NCBI GenBank assembly: GCA_016278585.1
Contig: JADQBO010000306.1
Span: 1 to 10,236 of the forward strand
Length of the DNA: 10,236 nt
DNA from: Desulfosporosinus sp.
GTDB taxonomy: Bacteria > Bacillota > Desulfitobacteriia > Desulfitobacteriales > Desulfitobacteriaceae
Direction: 5' to 3'
Part shown: one piece after another, positions 7,689 to 10,236 of the stretch
How positions within the stretch are numbered: the stretch's first letter is position 1
How the letters are laid out: each line of letters begins with the position of its first letter
Position numbers and translations under genes: made by a program
Notes under the pieces: generated by a model
What the model was told of the DNA's origin: nothing
Database searches by the model: none
Seen by the model: only the letters and a program-made list of their open reading frames with translations

Positions 7689-8045
7689 ATGAGTCTAGAG
7701 AACTTTAAGTTTACCTTCGAAGAAAATGAAGATGGTTTCACAGTGACCCTTAAAGGGGACAAAGAAAAGCTAAGAGCGAAGCTAGAAGCCTTTGAGGCGT
7801 TTCTGAATTTCCGAGAGAAAGCTAAGCAAGCAAGTTATGCGCATCATGACAGCGAATCCCCTATTCATCAGTTTTTTAGAGCAATGCACAAGCACCATGC
7901 GCATTATGGTGAAGGGCATGGTGCTTGTGGCAGTCATCACAGTCACCACGGAAAACATCCTTTTAAACATGGACATTGTGGAGAGCCTTCAAAGGGTGAG
8001 GCTGAAGTCAATCAAAATGAGGAACACAAAAAGACAGAAGAGTAA
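7689..8045 (+). CDS. small histidine-rich, probably metal-binding protein
   Basis: 118 residues in two parts. Residues 1 to about 50 look like a short beta strand and amphipathic helix, FKFTFEENEDGFTVTLKGD then KLRAKLEAFEAFLNFREKA. Residues about 50-105 contain roughly 15 histidines in clusters such as MHKHHAHYG and SHHSHHGKH, plus two cysteines (ACGS, HCGE). The tail is acidic. There is no signal peptide or membrane segment, so it should be cytoplasmic. Such His tracts commonly bind Ni, Zn, Co or Cu in storage proteins, chaperones and sensors. I do not recognise the family, and there is no hydrogenase, urease or transporter gene nearby to indicate which metal. The start is supported by GGAGGGG ending 5 nt before ATG. 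It appears to be monocistronic, with its own strong terminator. Confidence 0.8.
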   Translation: MSLENFKFTFEENEDGFTVTLKGDKEKLRAKLEAFEAFLNFREKAKQASYAHHDSESPIHQFFRAMHKHHAHYGEGHGACGSHHSHHGKHPFKHGHCGEPSKGEAEVNQNEEHKKTEE

Positions 8046-8048
8046 ATA

Positions 8049-8083
8049 AAAGAGTCCTTTCCCTAATGTGGAAAGGACTCTTT
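8049..8083. terminator. strong bidirectional terminator
   Basis: A perfect 14-bp stem, AAAGAGTCCTTTCC (8049-8062) / GGAAAGGACTCTTT (8070-8083), has a 7-nt loop and T-rich flanks on both strands. It sits 3 nt after the stop of the histidine-rich gene and 66 nt beyond the stop of the converging rubrerythrin, so it can serve both. A weaker hairpin CTTAC/GTAAG (8121-8125/8135-8139) lies nearer the rubrerythrin end. Confidence 0.85.
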
Positions 8084-8149
8084 CTTAGGTATAGTAAGCC
8101 AAACGAGAACAATTTGAGTACTTACCATTTATACGTAAGGTCATAAAAA

Positions 8150-8694
8150 TTATCTAAAGTAACGGTCAAGTAATCCTTTAAAGGCCTTACCGTGACGTGC
8201 TTCATCTTTGCACATTTCATGAACTGTATCATGAATTGCATCTAAATTAAGTTTTTTCGCTAAAGTTGCAAGGTCTTTCTTCCCTTGAGTTGCCCCATAT
8301 TCTGCATCTACCCTCAGTTGTAAGTTCTTCTTGGTGTCTGCATCGACGACTTCACCTAAGAGTTCAGCAAATTTAGCTGCATGTTCTGCCTCTTCCCAAG
8401 CGATCCGTTTGTAAGCTTCAGCGACTTCCGGATAACCTTCTCGGTCGGCTTGACGGCTCATAGCAAGGTACATACCAACTTCTGTGCATTCGCCCGCAAA
8501 ATTAGCTCTTATCCCTCGAGGACCACTGGGTCAACCCCTTGAGCAATTCCTACTTTATGCTCATCGGCCCACTCCATAACCCCTTCAACTTTTTCTGAAA
8601 ACTTACCCTTTGGTGCTTTACATTGGGGGCAATTTTCGGGGGCCTCGTTTTCCTGATGGATGTAACCACAGATGCTGCAAACAAATTTCTTCAT
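8150..8694 (-). pseudogene. reverse rubrerythrin (peroxide/oxygen reductase) interrupted by a one-base deletion
   Basis: Joined across one frameshift, the two pieces give a full-length 181-residue protein. A rubredoxin-like domain comes first (C6, C9, C22, C25 in CSICGY and CPQC). A ferritin-like di-iron domain follows (E69 in GECTE, E102-A-E-H105, and EARH near the end). This domain order is that of 'reverse' rubrerythrins, which in clostridia reduce peroxide and oxygen using NADH-derived electrons in the cytoplasm. The first frame ends ...VVLEG then TAA (8509-8511). The second resumes IRANFAGECTEVGMYLAMS with no gap in homology, and the total of 545 nt is one short of 182 codons. The missing base lies near 8512-8515, in the GAGGGATAAGAG context. 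All metal ligands survive in the joined protein, and there is no other damage. It could be a recent mutation, a sequencing error or, less likely, recoding. AAGGAG lies 8 nt before the start. Confidence 0.88.
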
Positions 8695-8757
8695 TATAAT
8701 CGCTCCTTGAATTTTAATTTTTTATAGGTGTTCTATTGAACTTTATTTATATTATTT

Positions 8758-8785
8758 ATTATATTGTAATTATTATAAATGTCAA
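8758..8785 (-). promoter_or_regulatory. sigma-A promoter of the rubrerythrin gene
   Basis: On the minus strand a perfect -35 TTGACA (complement of 8780-8785) is followed after 16 nt by a perfect -10 TATAAT (complement of 8758-8763). Transcription would start near 8751 and give a leader of about 57 nt before the ATG at 8694. Confidence 0.85.
8764..8778. promoter_or_regulatory. PerR box (peroxide-stress operator)
   Basis: TTGTAATTATTATAA matches the Firmicute PerR consensus TTATAATNATTATAA at every specified position but one. It fills the spacer between the -35 and -10 of the rubrerythrin promoter, so bound PerR would block RNA polymerase until peroxide oxidises the repressor. The regulon link between PerR and reverse rubrerythrin is known in Clostridium acetobutylicum. 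No perR gene is in the window. Confidence 0.8.
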
Positions 8786-8858
8786 GGTATTTTTTGCTTT
8801 TTGTACTCTAAATATCTCAAGATAAAAACATTAGAAAACTGCAATTTCATGGAATTAT

Positions 8859-8885
8859 GCGCAATTATATAAATTGTGCTACAAT
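8859..8885 (+). promoter_or_regulatory. candidate promoter with dyad upstream of the CBS gene
   Basis: TACAAT (8880-8885) is a plausible -10, but the -35 is poor. Directly in front of it is an inverted repeat GCGCAATT (8859-8866) / AATTGTGC (8872-8879) with a 5-nt centre and one mismatch. It is placed where an operator would overlap the promoter. I cannot name a regulator. Confidence 0.35.
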
Positions 8886-8933
8886 AAAATGGATCAACGG
8901 AACAATAACCTTGTCTCTGTCGGAATCGAAAAA

Positions 8934-8939
8934 AAGGAG
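8934..8939 (+). promoter_or_regulatory. ribosome binding site fixing the start of the CBS-domain gene
   Basis: AAGGAG ends 8 nt before the ATG at 8948. An in-frame GTG at 8939 overlaps this site itself and so is rejected as the start. Confidence 0.8.
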
Positions 8940-8947
8940 TGATCGTT

Positions 8948-9397
8948 ATGAAGGTCATGGATGTTATGCAAACAAAAGTCATAACCATTCAAACTGATAT
9001 GGAAATTAAGGAGATTGCCAGAACGCTGTACGATAATCAAATTTCCGGGGTGCCTGTGGTCGATGAAACCGGAAAATTAGTAGGGATCGTTAGTGAAGGA
9101 GACTTATTACATAAGGAAACAAATCCTCAGATACCAGAAGTAATTGGAATTTTAGGAGCACTCATTTATTATCGTGGTGTCAAACAATACGAATCTGATT
9201 TCAAGAAGTTAATTGCCTTGCAAGCCTCGGAAATTATGACGTCGGAGGTTGTAATGATCGGTAAAGAGGCTAGTATAGAAGAGGCAGCATCCATAATGGT
9301 CAGTAAGAAAATCAAACGCTTGCCAGTTATGGAGGATGAGAAAATTATTGGAATCGTTACCCGAATGGATATCATTAAAACCTTAATGGAAGATTAG
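8948..9397 (+). CDS. stand-alone CBS-domain-pair protein
   Basis: 149 residues, starting MKVMDVMQTKVITIQTD. It consists almost entirely of two CBS motifs. The first (about 1-60) contains ISGVPVVDETGKLVGIVSEGDLL; the second (about 90-149) contains MTSEVVMIGKEASIEEAA and IKRLPVMEDEKIIGIVTRMDII. A linker of about 30 residues includes an aromatic YYRGVKQYESDF stretch. CBS pairs fold into a Bateman module that usually binds AMP, ATP, SAM or similar adenosyl ligands. Stand-alone versions such as these are cytoplasmic and regulate partner proteins that are mostly unknown. There is no attached enzyme, transporter or ACT domain. The gene stands alone, divergent from rubrerythrin and convergent with the kinase, so context gives no partner. 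Confidence 0.9.
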   Translation: MKVMDVMQTKVITIQTDMEIKEIARTLYDNQISGVPVVDETGKLVGIVSEGDLLHKETNPQIPEVIGILGALIYYRGVKQYESDFKKLIALQASEIMTSEVVMIGKEASIEEAASIMVSKKIKRLPVMEDEKIIGIVTRMDIIKTLMED

Positions 9398-9437
9398 GTT
9401 AGGGAAATACAAGGATAGGTATGTTATTCAGATACAG

Positions 9438-9505
9438 GGTAAAACAGAGGGACAGGTACGTTGTTTCAATTATTTGAAACAATGTACCTGTCCCTCTGTT
9501 TTACC
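9438..9505. repeat. 68-nt palindromic intergenic repeat (REP/MITE-like hairpin)
   Basis: Two 32-nt arms (9438-9469 and 9474-9505) pair along their whole length, with one G·T position, around a 4-nt TTAT loop. The arms carry GAGGGACAGGTAC and its complement GTACCTGTCCCTC. The element sits exactly between the convergent CBS and kinase genes, 40 nt and 9 nt from their stops. It has no coding capacity. The form is that of dispersed REP-type elements mobilised by Y1 (IS200/IS605-like, RAYT) transposases, although none is in the window. It may also act as a bidirectional terminator. Related decayed copies lie at 7382-7456. Confidence 0.85.
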
Positions 9506-9514
9506 TGGTTACAC

Positions 9515-10236
9515 TTAGATCATTGCAAACGATAAATAAAATGTGGTTTCATCTCCAGGTTTACTTGTCACCCAAACTCGACCATTGTGATATTCAACTA
9601 TTTCTTTGGTAATTGATAAGCCCAATCCACTACCTCCGCTAAAAGTGTTTAATTTAGAACGGGTAAAAAAGCGAGTAAATACATGGGGGAGATCTTCTGA
9701 GGCAATTCCCGGCCCATTATTTGTAATTTTTATAATAATCTCCGTATTATTTACATCATAATCCAAAGTAATTGTACCTTCGTTAGGTGTATGCTTAATC
9801 GCATTATAGATGATGTTGGCAAAAGCCCTATCAATTTGGTTAATGTCCACTTCCACAGAGGGAGAATTCGGAGAGTTGGGACTTTTATGTGCTGAAATAA
9901 GTCTGAAACTCATTCCGGCGCGTTGCACATCAAGAAGATATTTTTCATAAACCATTTTTAATAATTTTTCTACCGTAATCACTTGAGTTTCTAACGTCAC
10001 TTTTCTAGATTCTAGTTGAGTTAAATCAAAAAGTTCTGAAGTTAAATGGTTAAGACTATTTATTCTATCTCTTATTCTCTGTAAATATTTTTTCAGTTGT
10101 TCCGGGTCCTTAACTATTCCGTCTAAAATGGCGTTAGCGTATCCTAAAACGGAGGTCATTGGGCTGCGTAAGTCATGTGATATCCTGCATTCCCGAAAAA
10201 TTATACCTAGCGAATCTCTGAAAACCGTATAAATAC
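9515..10236 (-). CDS. sensor histidine kinase, catalytic core (5' end outside the window)
   Basis: The frame is open from the TAA at 9515-9517 to the right edge (239 codons seen), so the gene is cut by the window. The Met at 10159 follows the phosphoacceptor motif and is not the start. The HisKA H-box ISHDLRSP has its autophosphorylated His at 10175-10177, and the dimerisation helices continue TSVLGYANAILDG. The HATPase domain has the N-box (FANIIYNAIKHTPNEG), the G1 box (NGPGIASEDL), an F-box (VFTRFFTRS) and the G2 box (GGSGLGLSITKEIVEYHNG). It ends at YLSFAMI. All residues expected for kinase activity are present. The sensor region and the usual partner response regulator would lie to the right, so the stimulus is unknown. 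No terminator other than the adjacent palindrome is seen. Confidence 0.9.
   Translation of the reverse strand, partial: IYTVFRDSLGIIFRECRISHDLRSPMTSVLGYANAILDGIVKDPEQLKKYLQRIRDRINSLNHLTSELFDLTQLESRKVTLETQVITVEKLLKMVYEKYLLDVQRAGMSFRLISAHKSPNSPNSPSVEVDINQIDRAFANIIYNAIKHTPNEGTITLDYDVNNTEIIIKITNNGPGIASEDLPHVFTRFFTRSKLNTFSGGSGLGLSITKEIVEYHNGRVWVTSKPGDETTFYLSFAMI

Noticed and set aside
8508..8520. Programmed frameshift in rubrerythrin
   Set aside because: No X-XXY-YYZ slippery heptamer or downstream pseudoknot is evident, and rubrerythrins are not known to use recoding; mutation or sequencing error is simpler.
10157..10159. Met at 10159 as start of the histidine kinase
   Set aside because: The frame stays open to the window edge and encodes the essential H-box SHDLRSP upstream of this Met, so the true start is outside the window.
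1..10236. CRISPR array, tRNA, rRNA, integrase or transposase gene
   Set aside because: I saw no regularly spaced repeats, tRNA-like cloverleaf, ribosomal RNA stretch or recombinase gene on either strand.

Overview
The window looks like chromosome from a strictly anaerobic, low-to-moderate GC Firmicute. I infer the Desulfosporosinus/Desulfitobacterium neighbourhood, but nothing in the sequence proves a genus. The supporting signs are strong AGGAGG-type ribosome binding sites, consensus sigma-A promoter elements, a near-perfect PerR box, a 'reverse' rubrerythrin, and palindromic GGGACAGGT repeats between genes.

Layout. (1) 1-157: C-terminal end of a CorC/HlyC-type (CBS-transporter family) membrane protein, followed by a terminator hairpin. 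(2) 274-2160, minus: a complete glutamine-hydrolysing asparagine synthetase (asnB). (3) 2336-7380, plus: a tight three-gene operon. Its products are a coiled-coil protein with a possible DUF2325-like C-terminal domain, a McrB-like AAA+ NTPase with an unrecognised N-terminal domain, and a McrC-like DUF2357/PD-(D/E)xK nuclease. The first gap is 16 nt and the last two genes overlap by 17 nt. (4) 7381-7688: a non-coding stretch with degenerate repeat copies and several inverted repeats. (5) 7689-8045, plus: a small histidine-rich, probably metal-binding protein, closed by a strong bidirectional terminator. (6) 8150-8694, minus: reverse rubrerythrin interrupted by a one-base deletion, with a consensus promoter whose spacer is filled by a PerR box. 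(7) 8948-9397, plus: a stand-alone two-CBS-domain protein. (8) 9438-9505: a 68-nt near-perfect hairpin of the same repeat family, between converging genes. (9) 9515-10236, minus: the catalytic part of a sensor histidine kinase that runs off the right edge.

The most interesting part is the three-gene operon. It resembles a type IV (McrBC-related) restriction system in which an NTPase motor drives a nuclease. Here the coiled-coil element is a separate first gene rather than fused to the NTPase, the NTPase has an unfamiliar N-terminal region that could sense the target, and the McrB nucleotide-specificity signature NTxD reads NIDE. It is therefore a candidate divergent anti-phage system related to, but not obviously identical with, canonical McrBC and the coiled-coil CoCoNuT group.

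The right half is a stress and regulation cluster. A PerR-type peroxide-regulated promoter drives the rubrerythrin, whose reading frame is broken in this sequence, either truly or by sequencing error. The histidine-rich, CBS and kinase genes look like ordinary housekeeping or regulatory neighbours.
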